A DNA stretch of 64,000 nt from Zea mays (Eukaryota > Streptophyta > Magnoliopsida > Poales > Poaceae). Both the position numbers and the translations under genes were made by a program. This document shows, one piece after another, positions 11,669-24,324 of this stretch. The notes beneath the pieces were generated by a model that ran no database searches, was not told where the DNA came from, and saw only the letters and a program-made list of their open reading frames with translations. The stretch is taken from assembly GCF_902167145.1 (NCBI RefSeq), contig NC_050096.1, positions 80,038,683-80,102,682 of the forward strand. Direction: 5' to 3'. How positions within the stretch are numbered: the stretch's first letter is position 1; every line of letters begins with the position of its first letter.

Positions 11669-14578
11669 TTAAGGAGATCTAGGGAAAAGGTGGGGAAAAT
11701 CTATACGAAGCTCTTCTTCTCTTTCCCAAGTTGCTTCATCTTCACTGTGGTGGCTCCATTGCACTTTGCACATCTTTATAACCTTATTCCTCGTAACTCG
11801 AGTCAATGTATCCAAAATCTTGATGGGGTACTCAGCATACGTCAGGTCATCTTGAACATTAAGGTCTTCCGTTGGTAATTGCTCCTCAGGTACCCTAAGA
11901 CATTTCTTCAGCTGAGATACATGAAATACATCATGAACATCCGCAAGATGATCCGGTAACTCCAATTGATATGCAACTTCTCCCACTCGCTTTAAGATTA
12001 AGAAGGGTCCAATAAAGCGAGGGGACAATTTTCCTTTGACTTTAAACCTTCTCATGCCCCGGAGTGGTGACACCTTCAAATAGACATAATCTCCCTCTTT
12101 AAACTCAAGCAGTCTTCTCCGGGTATCAGCATAACTTTTCTGCCTGGATTGTGCAGTTCTCAAATTCTCCCTTATTTGCTGAACTTGTTCCTCTGCTTCT
12201 TGTATAATCTCAGGTCCAAACAACTGCCTTTCACCAGTTTGATTCCAATACAAGGGAGTCCTGCACTTTCTGCCATACAAAGCCTCAAACGGTGACATCT
12301 TCAAGCTGGCCTGATAGCTATTATTATATGAGAACTCCGCATACGGTAGACTCTTATCCCAACTACCACCATGCTTAAGAGCACAAGCTCTTAACATATC
12401 TTCCAGTACTTGGTTAGTCCTCTCAGTCTGCCCATCAGTCTGTGGATGGTAAGCCGAACTAAAATTCAATCTCGTATCCAATGACTCGTGCAACTTCTTC
12501 CAATATCGAGAGGTAAACTGTGGTCCCCGGTCTGACACAATCTTCTTTGGCACACCATGTAGGCAGACAATCCGTGCCATGTACAACTCTGCTAACTTGG
12601 CTCCTGAATACGTGGTCTTTACTGGAATAAAGTGGGCTACCTTGGTTAGCCTGTCCACAATCACCCATATAGAATCATATCCAGCAGACGTGCGGGGTAA
12701 TCCAACAATGAAATCCATGCCAATCTCTTCCCATTTCCACTCAGGTACCTTTAGTGGGTGCAATAGCCCGGCTGGCCTCTGGTGTTCAGCTTTAACTCTT
12801 TGGCATACATCGCACATAGCCACATGTGCAGCCACATCTCTCTTTAGTCCATACCACCAATACTTTTGCTTTAAATCCTGATACATCTTAGTGCTCCCAG
12901 GGTGGATAGAATAAACTGAATCATGTGCCTCCTTCAATATGGTTTCCCGAAGACTATCGATATCGGGAACACAGATCCGATTCTTGAACCATATCGTGCC
13001 TTGCTCATCCTCTGTGAACTCTGGGCCTCTACCTTCAGTAATAAGATCCTTGATTTCTTGAATCTTAGCATCACCAACCTGACCTTTACGAATTTCTTGC
13101 TCCAAGGTAGGTTCCAATTCAATAGTAACTCCTTCCGTATGTGTAACAATCCCCAGGTTGAGTCTCTCAAAATCTTTAGCTAACTCATCGGGCAGTTGGA
13201 CGACACAAGCAGAGTGAACATGCTCCTTCCGACTCAAGGCATCTGCAACCAAATTTGCCTTGCCTGGGTGATAGTGAATCTCCAAATCATAATCCTTAAT
13301 GAGCTCCAACCAACGGCGTTGCCTAAGGTTGAGATCCTTCTGAGTGAATATGTACTTCAAACTCTTATGGTCCGTATATACTTGGCACTTAGTTCCCATA
13401 ATGTAGTGTCTCCAAATCTTAAGTGCATGCACAACCGCTGCCAATTCCAAGTCATGAGTGGGGTAGTTCAATTCATGTTTCCGCAACTGACGAGATGCAT
13501 AGGCAATCACATGACCTTCTTGCATAAGCACACATCCAAGTCCTTGGCCACATGCATCACAGTAAATGTCAAATCCCTTCTGCAGATCTGGCATAATCAA
13601 TACTGGAGGTGACATCAATCTCTCCTTTAGTTGATCAAAACTCTCTTGGCATTTCTCATCCCACTTGAATTCTTTCCCTTTCTCCAAAAGCGAGGTCATA
13701 GGCTTGGCAATCTTAGAGAACCCTTCAATAAATCTCCGATAATATCCTACGAGTCCCAAGAAACTCCAAATCTCAGTAACTGTAGTGGGCACTCTCCACT
13801 CCATAATCTCTTTCACTTTAGCAGGATCCACTGCTATTCCTCCATTAGAAATAATATGACCAAGGAATGGCACCTTGTCAATCCAAAACTCGCACTTGCT
13901 GAACTTAGCATAGAGTTGATTATCTCGTAACTTCTGTAGCACCAACCTTAGATGTTGTTCATGATCACTTTCATTCTTAGAATAGATAAGAATATCGTCG
14001 ATGAATACCACGACGAACCTGTCCAAATACTCCATAAACACCTTATTCATCAAATTCATGAAATATGCTGGTGCATTGGTCAATCCAAACGACATAACAG
14101 TGAACTCATATAATCCATATCGAGTCGAGAAAGCCGTCTTGGGAATATCCGATGGTCTAATCCTCATCTGATGGTAACCGGATCGGAGATCAATCTTCGA
14201 GAATACTCTAGCACCTCGCATCTGATCAAATAAATCCTCAATACGGGGCAACGGATACTTGTTCTTTACCGTAACATCATTAAGAGATCTATAATCCACA
14301 CACATTCTTTGTGATCCATCCTTCTTCTGCACAAATAAAACCGGCGCTCCCCAAGGTGAGGAACTCGGACGAATGTAACCGGCCTCTTGTAACTCCGTCA
14401 ACTGCTTCTTCAGTTCCTTCAACTCCTCTACGGACATTCTATATGGCCGTTTAGAAATAGGGGCGGTTCCAGGTAAGAGATCAATAACAAACTCAACTTC
14501 TCTATCAGGTGGCATCCCTGGTAACTCCTCTGGAAAGACATCCGAAAAATCTCTAATTGCACAGATGTTGTCACCCAC
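11669..14578 (-). CDS. gypsy pol: RT, RNase H, integrase, chromodomain-like tail
   Basis: A 969-residue uninterrupted pol frame, copying element RNA to DNA and inserting it. RT lies at about residues 60-230 with catalytic [10 protein letters not shown] near 195. RNase H follows (about 330-450, [11 protein letters not shown]). The integrase zinc motif (H...H...CDVCQ) is near 560-610. The core has catalytic blocks in [19 protein letters not shown] and DGQTERTN. The C-terminus ([16 protein letters not shown]) looks like the chromodomain-type tail of Tekay-lineage elements. The first codon used here is GTG; the frame stays open a little further upstream to about 14680, so the true product would begin in protease. 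No gag or intact protease precedes it. Confidence 0.92.
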   Translation of the reverse strand: MGDNICAIRDFSDVFPEELPGMPPDREVEFVIDLLPGTAPISKRPYRMSVEELKELKKQLTELQEAGYIRPSSSPWGAPVLFVQKKDGSQRMCVDYRSLNDVTVKNKYPLPRIEDLFDQMRGARVFSKIDLRSGYHQMRIRPSDIPKTAFSTRYGLYEFTVMSFGLTNAPAYFMNLMNKVFMEYLDRFVVVFIDDILIYSKNESDHEQHLRLVLQKLRDNQLYAKFSKCEFWIDKVPFLGHIISNGGIAVDPAKVKEIMEWRVPTTVTEIWSFLGLVGYYRRFIEGFSKIAKPMTSLLEKGKEFKWDEKCQESFDQLKERLMSPPVLIMPDLQKGFDIYCDACGQGLGCVLMQEGHVIAYASRQLRKHELNYPTHDLELAAVVHALKIWRHYIMGTKCQVYTDHKSLKYIFTQKDLNLRQRRWLELIKDYDLEIHYHPGKANLVADALSRKEHVHSACVVQLPDELAKDFERLNLGIVTHTEGVTIELEPTLEQEIRKGQVGDAKIQEIKDLITEGRGPEFTEDEQGTIWFKNRICVPDIDSLRETILKEAHDSVYSIHPGSTKMYQDLKQKYWWYGLKRDVAAHVAMCDVCQRVKAEHQRPAGLLHPLKVPEWKWEEIGMDFIVGLPRTSAGYDSIWVIVDRLTKVAHFIPVKTTYSGAKLAELYMARIVCLHGVPKKIVSDRGPQFTSRYWKKLHESLDTRLNFSSAYHPQTDGQTERTNQVLEDMLRACALKHGGSWDKSLPYAEFSYNNSYQASLKMSPFEALYGRKCRTPLYWNQTGERQLFGPEIIQEAEEQVQQIRENLRTAQSRQKSYADTRRRLLEFKEGDYVYLKVSPLRGMRRFKVKGKLSPRFIGPFLILKRVGEVAYQLELPDHLADVHDVFHVSQLKKCLRVPEEQLPTEDLNVQDDLTYAEYPIKILDTLTRVTRNKVIKMCKVQWSHHSEDEATWEREEELRIDFPHLFPRSP

Positions 14579-15259
14579 AAACTTCTCATCTTCTAAGAAT
14601 GTCGCTAATCTGATGGTGGTAGTTACTGCAACTTCAACTTCAAATCTTTCTCCTTTGGGACTGGGGAGTTCTATGGTTCCTTTAGTGCAGTGTATAAACT
14701 GCCTTTGCCTTTCTTAACCATAACATACCAAGGATCACGTCTATAGTGCTCTCTTCTAACACTATAGGGGTAGTTCATCTGGGTTAGAAACATAAGGTAA
14801 GAAAGAAAGGTTTGTAGACAAGGCATGTAATTACGAAGCATGTTACTTTGGAGGATTTATTAGCTAAGTAGATTAGTGTGTTACCTACTAAAGCTAATAC
14901 ATTACCTTATGGTGGTACATGCTAAGATGCCCAACTATAATAATTCAATCAATCAAAGAAGCAAATCAGACATTTAGCATCAGCACAATCAACCAACATT
15001 TTTTTTAAGAAAATAGTTTTAACTTTTGTTTCGGGTTCCCTAACTCTTAAGAATGTCATAGGGGTAGGGATTCCAAGGTTTGAAATCCATCTTGTCTCAG
15101 AGTAGAAAAGGTAAGAATGATCAGAGTAGAACAGTAGAAGGTGAGATAGGATCAAGATAAGGTAAGTATGGAATGAATCAGAGTAAGATAAGTAGATAAG
15201 GGTTTGTCCATTCTATCTAGGTTTCGTCCTACAGTCAACATTTCCTCTGATACCACTTC
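14579..15259 (-). other. protease remnant and leader of the Tekay-like element
   Basis: Upstream of pol the minus strand reads a piece of the retropepsin C-terminal half (DVILGM followed by W-L) at about 14700-14740, then shifts frame. Beyond it lie roughly 500 bp of non-coding leader up to the primer site. The gag region (normally over 1 kb) is absent. The deletion must predate the last transposition, because the LTRs and TSD are intact. Confidence 0.75.
15244..15255 (-). other. primer binding site (initiator tRNA-Met)
   Basis: The minus strand reads TGGTATCAGAGG four bases after the 5' LTR edge, a near-perfect complement of the initiator tRNA-Met 3' end. A purine-rich tract (minus strand AAGGGGGGTAGG) abuts the other LTR at about 11633-11645 and serves as polypurine tract. 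Confidence 0.85.
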
Positions 15260-18200
15260 TGTAACACCCGGTTTTAAAGGACAAAGCCGGGTGCATCTCA
15301 TACATGCGCCAAGAAGACAACATATATAATAACAGAGTGTATAGAGATAAATGTCATAAAACATCAGAGTAATTATTACATAGCGGAAGACTTATTACAA
15401 AATAAAGGAATAAATGTAAAACGAACTAAGGATCGTCGGCGCCAATGTCAACTGAGAAACGCCACCTAGATCAGATCGAACTCCTCAGTGTTAGGCGGCT
15501 CCTCTTCGACCACCTGTTCTTCTCCTGTGGGGGGGGTGTGAGACAGCAAGAGTGAGCTCACATACGTTCATAGCTCAACAAGTCGTGGGGAATAATGTGG
15601 CATAAACTCACCAAAGGTGGGAGTTCATGTAGTGTAAGGCTAATCAATGGAATAAAGGCTGAGGCTGAGCATTGCTTTTATAAGTTGGTCAAAATTTTAT
15701 TAGCAATTACTAAGTGTAAGTAAATACCAAACCTTAATAATAATAAAGAACAGTAATAGTAAAATAATCCCAAATGCGATGCAAATGTCAAATTGAATTT
15801 AAGTTCCATAATTAATCATGTGAGGGTCCGAGCCGCTCTTGACCGTGAGCACGGCTAGTATACTAGTTTTACACTCTGCAGAGGTTGCACATCTTTACCC
15901 ACAAGTCGTGTATCCCATGTCGCCTGGGTTTGCAAGGCCCTTAGACACTACCGAGGTGAATGGCTAGGGATCCACTACGAGGCCTTTACAAAGTTCCACT
16001 AGCTTCCGAAAACCCGCTACAGTTTATAGGAAGATCCAGTACAGGGTTCCTGGCTGACAGCCATCGCAGCAAAATCAACCAGGGACCTCCCCGCACTGAC
16101 CTCTCCCCTACTGCCCTTGCCCCTTTCGGGTAAGGTAGTCTTCCACTAGCTTTCCTAGTTAGTCAGCCAAGGGCGTCCCATTAAACCCTTGTGGTAGCAC
16201 TGTTTTCCCGGGTGGTTCTCCATGTTCCCATTAACATAATGATCTTAACATGAACAAGGAAGAATAAAACAGATAACAATAAATAGTATAACAATGAGTG
16301 ATGAATATCTCTATACCCAAATCCACATAAAGCAATAGCATGTACTACCCAAAACTTTAGTAGTAAAACCAGTGGTGAAGCAAGGTATAAAGATAGTCAA
16401 AATCTAGGGTATCCTATTGGGTCCCATCAAAATTAACCTATGCAGATCATTATGATTAATAAGAACATGAATGGGTAAAAGAAGTGATCAAGGGCACAAC
16501 TTGCCTTCCACGAGCTCCTGCTCAGCTATCTCTACTTGTTGAACCTCAGTTTCCACAGTGGCTTGCTCGTCTATTCGCATCAACACAATACATACATAGT
16601 ATAGCCAAAATCAACATCACACCAAACATGTAAATAAAATATACAGTAAAGATATACACATTAAAGTGCAATCCTAGGAACTGGAATCACTAAATTTGGA
16701 GTTATAGCTTTCAAGTTATGAATTTCCTAAGATTTAAGGTGATTATAATAGGTTTAGATGATAAATTAATTTTCTAACAGAGTTCATGTCAAAACAGTGA
16801 TTCTAAATGATAGAGAATAATATTACAAAATTTTAGAAATTGTAATGGGTCAATTTGGAGTTAACATGAATTTTCTATGAATTATACAAATTCTGGCATT
16901 TAATTAATACTAAAAATTTATTTTTAAATGTATTTCTCTGGTTTTATTTGTCCTCTGGACTGGGCGTCATTTTCTGGAAAATGCAGGGGGCTACGCGAAT
17001 AAATTCCTAGACTCAGAATTCTGTACCGCGGACTGCGGGTTGATATCTAAATACTTCGGGGGCTCTTTAGAAAAATTACCACGGCGAAGGGCTACGGTTA
17101 GATCTCGGCCGTTGGATCAACAGCCGAGGGCTCAGATCAGATCGGGATTTCGCCGAAGCGGTACGCTCGGTTGACTGTTGGATCAAAGATCTACGGCAAG
17201 AATTTAATTAGTGCGGGATCTAAACCTATCCGCGCGATGAAGATCCAACGGTGTGGATCAATCCGAGCAAAGGGAAAACGCAGCGCTTCATCTCAGCCGT
17301 TCACTGCGAATCCAACGACGCGCAACCGTTCCCCCACCCTGGATACCGAGCGCGGCGGCGCACCAAATCACACGGCGGAGTGCTCGCCGGCGGCACGCCA
17401 TCCGGCTAATCCCTGCCCCAAACCTAAAATTGGCCCGCTCTACATGATGAGACTGACATGGTGAAGATAGGGGTGGAGTTCTCACCGCGGATTACTGCGC
17501 AGGCGAGCCTGGCCACGGGGAATGGCGGGTCCGCGGCGACGATGCGCCTCCGGCGAGGAATTGCGCGCGCACCGTAGGTCCCGACCTCCCACAGTGGCCG
17601 CGGACGATTGCCCCAGGTACCGATGGCCCTCCCTGTCCCCAATCCGAGGACAGAGATCCGGCAGCGACAAGGTTCTCCGGCGGCGGCGCGATTCGGTGTG
17701 GTGGCGCGTTTAGGGGCTAGCAGTGCTCGGGTCGGCGCATGGATAGAGGAAGGCGAGAGGTAGACGTAGTCGCAGGGTAGCTTTATTCCCCGAGCTCCTC
17801 CACTTCAACCGAAAGCCCGCGATTCCCCCGCAAGGTTCGCGCACGCCGTTGGGGAAGAACCGGTCAGAGTACGCGTGGGAGGTAATGCTGACAATTGGGT
17901 CCCACACGTAAGTGAGGCGTTGCGCAGCGGAACGCGGGCCCATGCGGCAGTGGCAAGCGAGAGTGGGCGGAACGCGCGCGTTCTTCGGGGAGGGAGGCTC
18001 TGACGAGGGGACCCCGCGAGACAGTGATGGGGAGACAGCGCAAGCGGGCGAGAGACTGACGGGCGGGCCCCGCATTTCAGTGAGATCCAGAGAAAGTCGA
18101 GCGGGGACGGCGTCTGACGCGTGGGGCCGTGTTGTCGGCGCTTCCCCTGGGTTGATGGGCCGCGCGGGAGGCGAATGAAGCAGAGATGGGCCAAATTGGT

Positions 18201-18622
18201 TAGTTGCTGGCCCATATGAGGTTTTATTCTTTTCTTTTTATTTTCTTTCTCCATTTCAAGGATTACTTTAAACTCAAATTCAAATTTAGTTTCAAACCTT
18301 GTGCAAATTTATTCTCTAATCATGTTATGTAATGAAAAATACAAATTCTAGAAATATATTTATATTATTTTTATCTTCATTTCTCTTCTTTCTCTTAAAC
18401 CCTAGTTTTCAATGTAGGGCTTAATCCAATTTCTAGTCATTTTCATATTGTTATTATTTTTATTTAATGCACAAACAATAAAACTCCAACATGATGCATT
18501 TTTTCTCATTTGTTTGAATTAATCCCTAAATTGTGTGTGTGCTCTTTTCTTATGATGCAAATTTGGCACATGAAATTGAGGAATTCACCCTGTATTCTTG
18601 GTATACAAATTTGAGTATTACA
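15260..18622 (-). repeat. 5' LTR of the Tekay-like element (3363 bp)
   Basis: Nearly identical to the LTR at 8267-11630. It has eight G where the other has nine, and A at 15889 where the other has G at 8897, a CpG-type transition. It contains a GC-rich middle (about 17050-18180) followed by a CT/T-rich stretch. Confidence 0.95.
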
Positions 18623-18689
18623 TTCTCATTATATGGACGATTGTAACCAGCCCTACCCTTGAGATATAAATGGGAGTACTAGCAACTGA

Positions 18690-19330
18690 CAAATAGGGGG
18701 GACACACACGTAGTGGCGGAGCCACGAGATGGGCAAAGGGGGTCGTGGCCCCACCTCAATTTTTTTGTCTTCTTATATAAATGTTGAATATGATACAAAT
18801 TGAAAAACTAGTAAGTATATGAGGGCAAAACTATAGCACACATCCACCATCCCGCCTAACAATTCAACTCCATCCCTGCTAAAACAGCCAACTCCACTTT
18901 TGTTCTGTTACTGTATGTATCCGATCGACACAAGGTAGGAGCGCTCGACTCCGCCATTGCCAGCCCCTTGCTGTGCTCGCCCTGACTTTGTCGCTAGCCC
19001 CTTTATACGCTTGCTCACCCCAACGCACTACTGCACACAGTTCCCCTTTTGTGCTCACCCGCTCTAACGCCGCACCAACGTCGTCATCACCCGCCCATCC
19101 CCCTTCTGCATGCGCTCACCCACCCGCGTGATTTTGTTGTTCTGTCATCACAACGTCGACACGCAGTTTTTTCTTGTTCATAAGTTTCTCTTATTTCAAA
19201 TTCTAATTTCTATTATACGATCACTAGTTTCTATATGTAATGTTACATCTGTTTTACAGTCTGATCTAGACGCCTTATGATTTTGTTTGGTCCTACATGA
19301 ATTTTTGTCCTGCGTCCGTCACTGCATTTG
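18690..19330. mobile_element. possible DNA transposon remnant
   Basis: The left side has AGTGGCGGAGCC and the right side GTCCGTCACT, which is an imperfect inverted pair at the ends of a stretch without coding capacity. This end sequence recalls common plant hAT-type elements. No target duplication was seen. 18628-18689 and 19331-19376 show nothing else. Confidence 0.35.
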
Positions 19331-19376
19331 GGAACTCTTCCTTCTCTTGCCCAACTTGCAACTCCCCTGATAAGAG

Positions 19377-19535
19377 CAATCAATTGCCGATAGCACAAGC
19401 CACCGAAGACTAGAGAGAGATGTTTCCCCGAACTAGTATAAACCCTTGTGTCCTACTTGCACACCATCTGAGCCCTGGAACGTGCATTGCAAATTTACTA
19501 GCTGGTGTTTATTCGAAACACCGACAAGCTCTCCC
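19377..19535. repeat. diverged direct repeat, copy 2
   Basis: Partner of 7902-8060, same orientation, with clear but imperfect identity along about 150 bp. It ends near CACCGACA, a common 3' end of gypsy LTRs, so it may be an LTR fragment. 19536-20004 holds only AT-rich sequence and the 3' flank of the DUF247 gene. Confidence 0.65.
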
Positions 19536-20004
19536 GCGCTTTTGTTTGTAACCACTATTGCAAACATTTGAGTGCTTGAGCTAAGGAACATAGATAGACA
19601 CACATGAGTGGAAGTAGGGCTCCGATACCTAAACTAGTATAAATCGCGACGATTGCAAATTTAATGTATCTTGATCTATAAATATCAGCGACATGATTCT
19701 TGTTGGATTAATTCAAGAATTATATGCATTTTGGGATTAGTCATAGCTATGGTTTTGAACTAACACGGTAACACCTCTTATAACTTGTTCGGTTATAATA
19801 GGATCGGAGATAATTGAGGTGGACTAAACCTCCTATTCAATTTTTGAAGAAAGTGGCAGAAAAGAAAACACAAAACTTTGGATCCGTGGTGTATGAATCG
19901 TGGTGTATGAATGGGGAGACGTGTATTCGAAGTGCAGTATCTACAGCTGATCAATATTGATTAGTAGGGAGCTCGCTTTACCAGAAGCAAAATGTATATA
20001 CTTC

Positions 20005-21696
20005 TCACGAGGCACCAAATCTTCTGCTGGGCATCCCGTACGAGACAGGGACGCAGCCATGAAGCACGCAGATGGACTGGAGGCCAACGAAGAGGAAGAG
20101 CAAAAGCAGGGCGACGCAGGCGAGCAGCTCCCTGCAGGAGCCAAAGACGCGCGCCTTCACGAACGTCCTGACCCTCACCTTCCAGCAGCTGCCGTAGTGC
20201 CTGTTGAGGTCGTCGATGACCCTGTCCAGCGCGGGCACCTTGGTCAGCCTCACGGACCGGGTCATGCCGTTCCACAGCTCGGCCACCTCGCCGTCGCTCT
20301 TGAGGTGGTTGAGCACGACGCCGCACTCCCTCAGCACCCGCGCGTCCTCCGCGGTGTCGACGATGCCGTTCATCAGCTCCACGTAGCGCGCGAGGACGAG
20401 CGGCCCGAGCCCCGCCGCCGCCTCGTACGCCACCAGGTTCCGCAGCACCACCTCACTGTTCACGTCCACGCCGATCACCGGGAGGTGAAGCGTCGCGGTG
20501 GCCGGGCAGAAGTCCACCGTCGACAGGCCGCCGACCGTCGGGCAGAACCTGACGCCGGTGTACGCCAGCTCGGCGACGGACGGCACCGCGATCTCTTCGA
20601 GCAGAGGCGACGCGTCCTTGTCCGGGACGCCTGGCGCGGCCGCGTGTTGCGTCAGCTGCTCGATGGGGTCTCCGAGCACCGAGAGGCAAGGGAGGCTGGC
20701 GACGAACTTGAGTAGGACCCTCAGCACGAAGTCTGCCATCACCGACACGATCTTCGAGCCACGGCTGACGAGCAGGTCCATGGCTGAATTCAGTGCGCTC
20801 TTTCCGTGGTCATGGCACGACGCGTCTCCGCCTTCTTCCGCGCCATGTGATTCTTCGGTGCATCTGGGTACCATGTTTGAGTACAGGAAGTCAAGCAGGT
20901 GGACGTGGCGATCGACGTCGGTACACGGACGGCCGATCCCTCTGAACGTGGAGACCTCCTGGAAGAGCCCAGCCAGCATGGAGCTCAGCACGGACTGTGG
21001 CGGCGGTAGTTGCGCCGCCGCCGTCGAGCACCGGGCCTCGATCGCCTTCAGGAGCAGGAAGAGAGGGACCTGGTTCTCCAGCATGACTACGTCACGGAGC
21101 AGCATGCTGTGCGAGGACGTCCTGCGAGAGGGGTCTACCAAATGTGACATCCTGGAGGGGATCCTCTGCAGCGCTCTCTGCTGGTTGCCGTTCCTGTTCT
21201 TCAGAGTCTCCAGGAACTCGAGAAGGAAGGACACGTCGATGGCCATCATCCACCCTAGTGCCTCGTTGCTTAGGTTCAGATGCCTACAAAAAGGAAAAGA
21301 AAAATCAGGAACTCTTCAGGCATGAGACCAAGATAACGATGCGTGCTTCACCTCACCTCACCTGTGATAATGAGCACGAACCAGATGCTCCAGTTTCGTA
21401 AAGACGTCAACAAGCTTCTGGAAGTCCATGTCCGGAAGGTGGCTCTGGGCTCTCTTCGCCGCCGAGAGCTTGTACCTCTCCATGTCACAGATCTCTTCGC
21501 GGCAATGGTGGTATGGGCCAAGGGCCAATAGCTGAGGGACGTAAGCTTCAGGTTTCGTGATCAGCAGAGGCTTGGGAACATCAAACACGCAGATGGGCTG
21601 ATCCTCGCTGACCTCGATCTCCTCATCGAAGATCCGGCGAATTCGGACGATCCACCGTGCTTCATCAAATGGGAGCGTTGGACATGATGTCGCCAT
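20005..21696 (-). CDS. DUF247 domain protein (two exons)
   Basis: Two exons: 21362-21696 and 20005-21283, with a 78-bp GT-AG intron (21284-21361). The spliced product is 537 residues and begins MATSCPTLPF; an upstream in-frame ATG at 21741 is possible. The DUF247 hallmarks are present: CVFDVPKPLL, then Y-V-P-Q and LGPYHH near residue 50, MERYK shortly after, HLNLSNEALGWMMAIDVSFL across the splice junction, and MLENQVPLFLL. A hydrophobic helix near the C-terminus (LLACVALLLLFLFVGLQ) predicts a C-terminal membrane anchor. DUF247 proteins are a large plant family of mostly unknown biochemistry; some grass members sit at self-incompatibility loci. The gene lies alone between transposons. Start and function are uncertain; the family call is secure. 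Confidence 0.88.
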
Positions 21697-22543
21697 AGCT
21701 AAACGAAATAAAAAGCAGATCCGCACGATGAATTCAAGCACATTAAAACAGTGTTGTGTCCAGATATGAACGTATTTATGGTTTTACGTTTAGATGAAAG
21801 CAATAAAATTTGATGTTAACTCCCCCAATCATTCATCACGTCTTATTGCTATCCTTTAATCGATCCACATCAACCAGTTACAAATGTTTCCTCAAATTTT
21901 AGTACGTAGAAAAGATGAGAGATCGAATTAATATAACGCAAGTGTGTGTGTTTTTAAATGTAACCTAACGTAAGTTGGCAAATCGTTGAAGTTATGAGGC
22001 GAGTTTCAACTTGCAAGTTATGATATGAAGGTTGAAACTCGTAGCCAATGTAAAATTGGAGTAAATCTAGTCTCTATTTTGTGTGTGAGCCAAAAAAACA
22101 TGTTTCTCACCACTCTCAACCTGCTCTCCACTCTCTAAGTCTCTAACCTCTCAGGAATCACTTCACAGCCTATTTGACAAACGATTTTCATCAAATAGAT
22201 TCACTTCCGCTAGAGAATCACTCTGAATCACTTTATTAGAGAATCGGCTCTCGGAGCTAGAGAATCATGGAGCGGAGCTCTACCAAACGAGCCAAAATTT
22301 ATTGTACTTGAATCTGATGTATGATTCCCAAACATATTTTCGCTAGTAATTAAAGCTAAACTTAGTGGCTAAGTCATGCCCCCACACATAGGCGTAACCC
22401 TGCCCCCTCATCTATTTATCTATTTAAGGGGGTATTTCAGTATTTGGTTGCTTTAGTCACCCTTCTAAACTTTATATACTAAACTTTAGTCCTTAGAATT
22501 GTGTTAACTAAACATGTAGGTAGAAGTAATCAGCACCTGATAA
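21697..22543. other. upstream region of the DUF247 gene, no gene seen
   Basis: AT-rich sequence that should contain the promoter. Around 22150-22300 it has AGAGAATC repeats and GAGCGGAGCTC, suggestive of MITE debris, but no clear ends were found. Confidence 0.5.
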
Positions 22544-22671
22544 GGGCATGTTTGGAAACAAGAGTACTCGAGGGGATTGAGTAGGCTATAATTCCTTGTT
22601 ATTCAATTTTGAATAGCAAGAGATTATAACCCTTTTGATTCCCTCCAATACTCTTTCTTGCAAACAAGCAC
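22544..22671. mobile_element. Tourist-like MITE
   Basis: A 128-bp element with inverted ends (GGGCATGTTTG on the left, CAAACAAGCAC on the right) and a TAA target duplication at 22541-22543 and 22672-22674. It is of the PIF/Harbinger Tourist type. Confidence 0.7.
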
Positions 22672-23194
22672 TAAATGGATGCAATGGGAACCCAGCAACA
22701 TTACCTCCGACAGAACTATTAGGATTGGAAGACTCCACGTTTAAGGTTGTCCACTTGTCACCTGAAGGGAGAAAGGAAAAGATCCATAGCTATATAAAGA
22801 AACGGAACGAGAGGAGTTTCAGCAAAAAAAGGTACCATTGAGCATTTCAATAGAGCAGTACCTATGCATGGACACCTTACGTACTCAGTTGTGCTGACAT
22901 ACAACAAAATGCAGTACGCTTGTAGGAGAAACAATTTTGTGAAGCAGCACAATCAGGCTCCCAGCGTCATGGACGTTATGAACAAACTGTAAGTTTTTAA
23001 TTGAATTATACACAATGTTATCAAACGGTCCAGTATAAGTAGAAGAAACAACGACATTAAATATTAAGGGAAACGCAACTTGATCCAATATGGATACAAA
23101 TCGTGAAATACATAAATCATTTGTTTCAACTTTCTGTTTATCCATTGTAACAAATATTTGCCAGGCACCCCCATGTGGCCATGTACACTAGTGA

Positions 23195-23745
23195 CTATAG
23201 ATGACACAGTCATGTTAAATGGAATGGCGCTAAACACAACACGACCCGTAGTGCTTCGGCACAATACGAGCATGATTTATATAGTGACAGTGCCGGCACA
23301 ATACGGATCTAGTGTCGTGCTTGGGCCGTCACTTGGGCATAATGAGCTGGCACAACATGGCACGATTAGACACGGCTTAGACAATTGGTGGTCTATAATT
23401 GTGATTGTAACATGTGCATATGATTGTGAGTTGTAATTTGTAATGATTTTAAACATAATAAATTCACTTGTTAATGATATGAATGTTCAAGTATTAAAAT
23501 TATATATCGTCTTAAGATCTTCCATATTTTTGAGCTTTCAAAGTGAAATAGTGTCTGAGGTGACATGAGCACTATTAGTATTAGCGTCGTATAGTATCGA
23601 CACGACACAATTATGCACTATAGTTTTGTACTTGGGCCGATATCTTGAAGCTAGTATCAACACATCATGACACGATTACTAAGTCTCTAATAATATTATG
23701 CCTAATAGTGCTAGTGTTAATGTCGCGCCGTGCGACCCATTTGAC
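23195..23745. mobile_element. hAT-like degenerate element
   Basis: The stretch has many GACACGAC, GGCACAA and GGGCCG motifs on both sides of an AT-rich centre, as in small plant hAT elements. No exact ends or target duplication were found. Neighbouring 22672-23194 and 23746-24324 show no gene. Confidence 0.3.
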
Positions 23746-24324
23746 CACCGGTATACGAGAATGTAGAGGATGAGGACACGAGGCCATGGGTTTAAGAGAC
23801 ACTGTCCCATGTCTTTCCATAGCGGTAATTTAGTTATACTATTATAGAGAAACAAGTTTTTATTTGAAGAAGAAATATGTATGGATGGTTGCAAAGATTC
23901 GTGGATGAAGACTAAATGATTAAAGGATTATATGGTGAAGTGTCCGGTACAAATGATCATTATTTAATTGAGATGATATTTATTTATACATAGTAATTGC
24001 TAACAAAAGTTTGATCAACTTAATTAAAAGCTAATGCTTAGCCTCAAGCATATCCGATCCTTAGTAAGCCTTACACTATATTTGTTCCTACATACTTATT
24101 GAGTTCCTACCATAAGTGAGCTCAAGCGATGTAAGATTTTCCTCAGAATTAGGTCAACAAAAGGAAGATTATTATGAGAAGTTCGAGGAGGTCAAGGCTG
24201 TCATCACTCTCTGTGGTTGTGGCTCATTATCGGGATCATCGTCGTCCTCGTTATCCTCATCGCCCTCGTTTAGTTTCTAATGTTTGGTTATTTTTAAAGG
24301 CATTATACTTATATACTAAAAGAT

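Larger units (their letters stand above)
8267..18622 (-). mobile_element. complete Ty3/gypsy element, Tekay/Xilon-like, gag-less
   Basis: A full insertion of about 10.36 kb with long LTRs at 8267-11630 and 15260-18622. The 5-bp target duplication TTCTC is at 8262-8266 and 18623-18627. The pol gene is on the minus strand, so the right-hand LTR is the 5' LTR. The LTRs end TGTAATAC...GGGTGTTACA (minus strand). The internal region is only about 3.6 kb and contains pol but no gag and only a remnant of protease. LTR length, initiator tRNA-Met primer site and C-terminal chromodomain-like tail fit the Tekay lineage (Xilon-Diguus group in maize), named from memory. Near-identical LTRs show a very recent insertion. 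Confidence 0.93.

Noticed and set aside
20453..21325. Plus-strand and other-frame open frames across the DUF247 gene
   Set aside because: Shadow frames of a GC-rich coding exon; the minus-strand frame has the domain and proper splicing.
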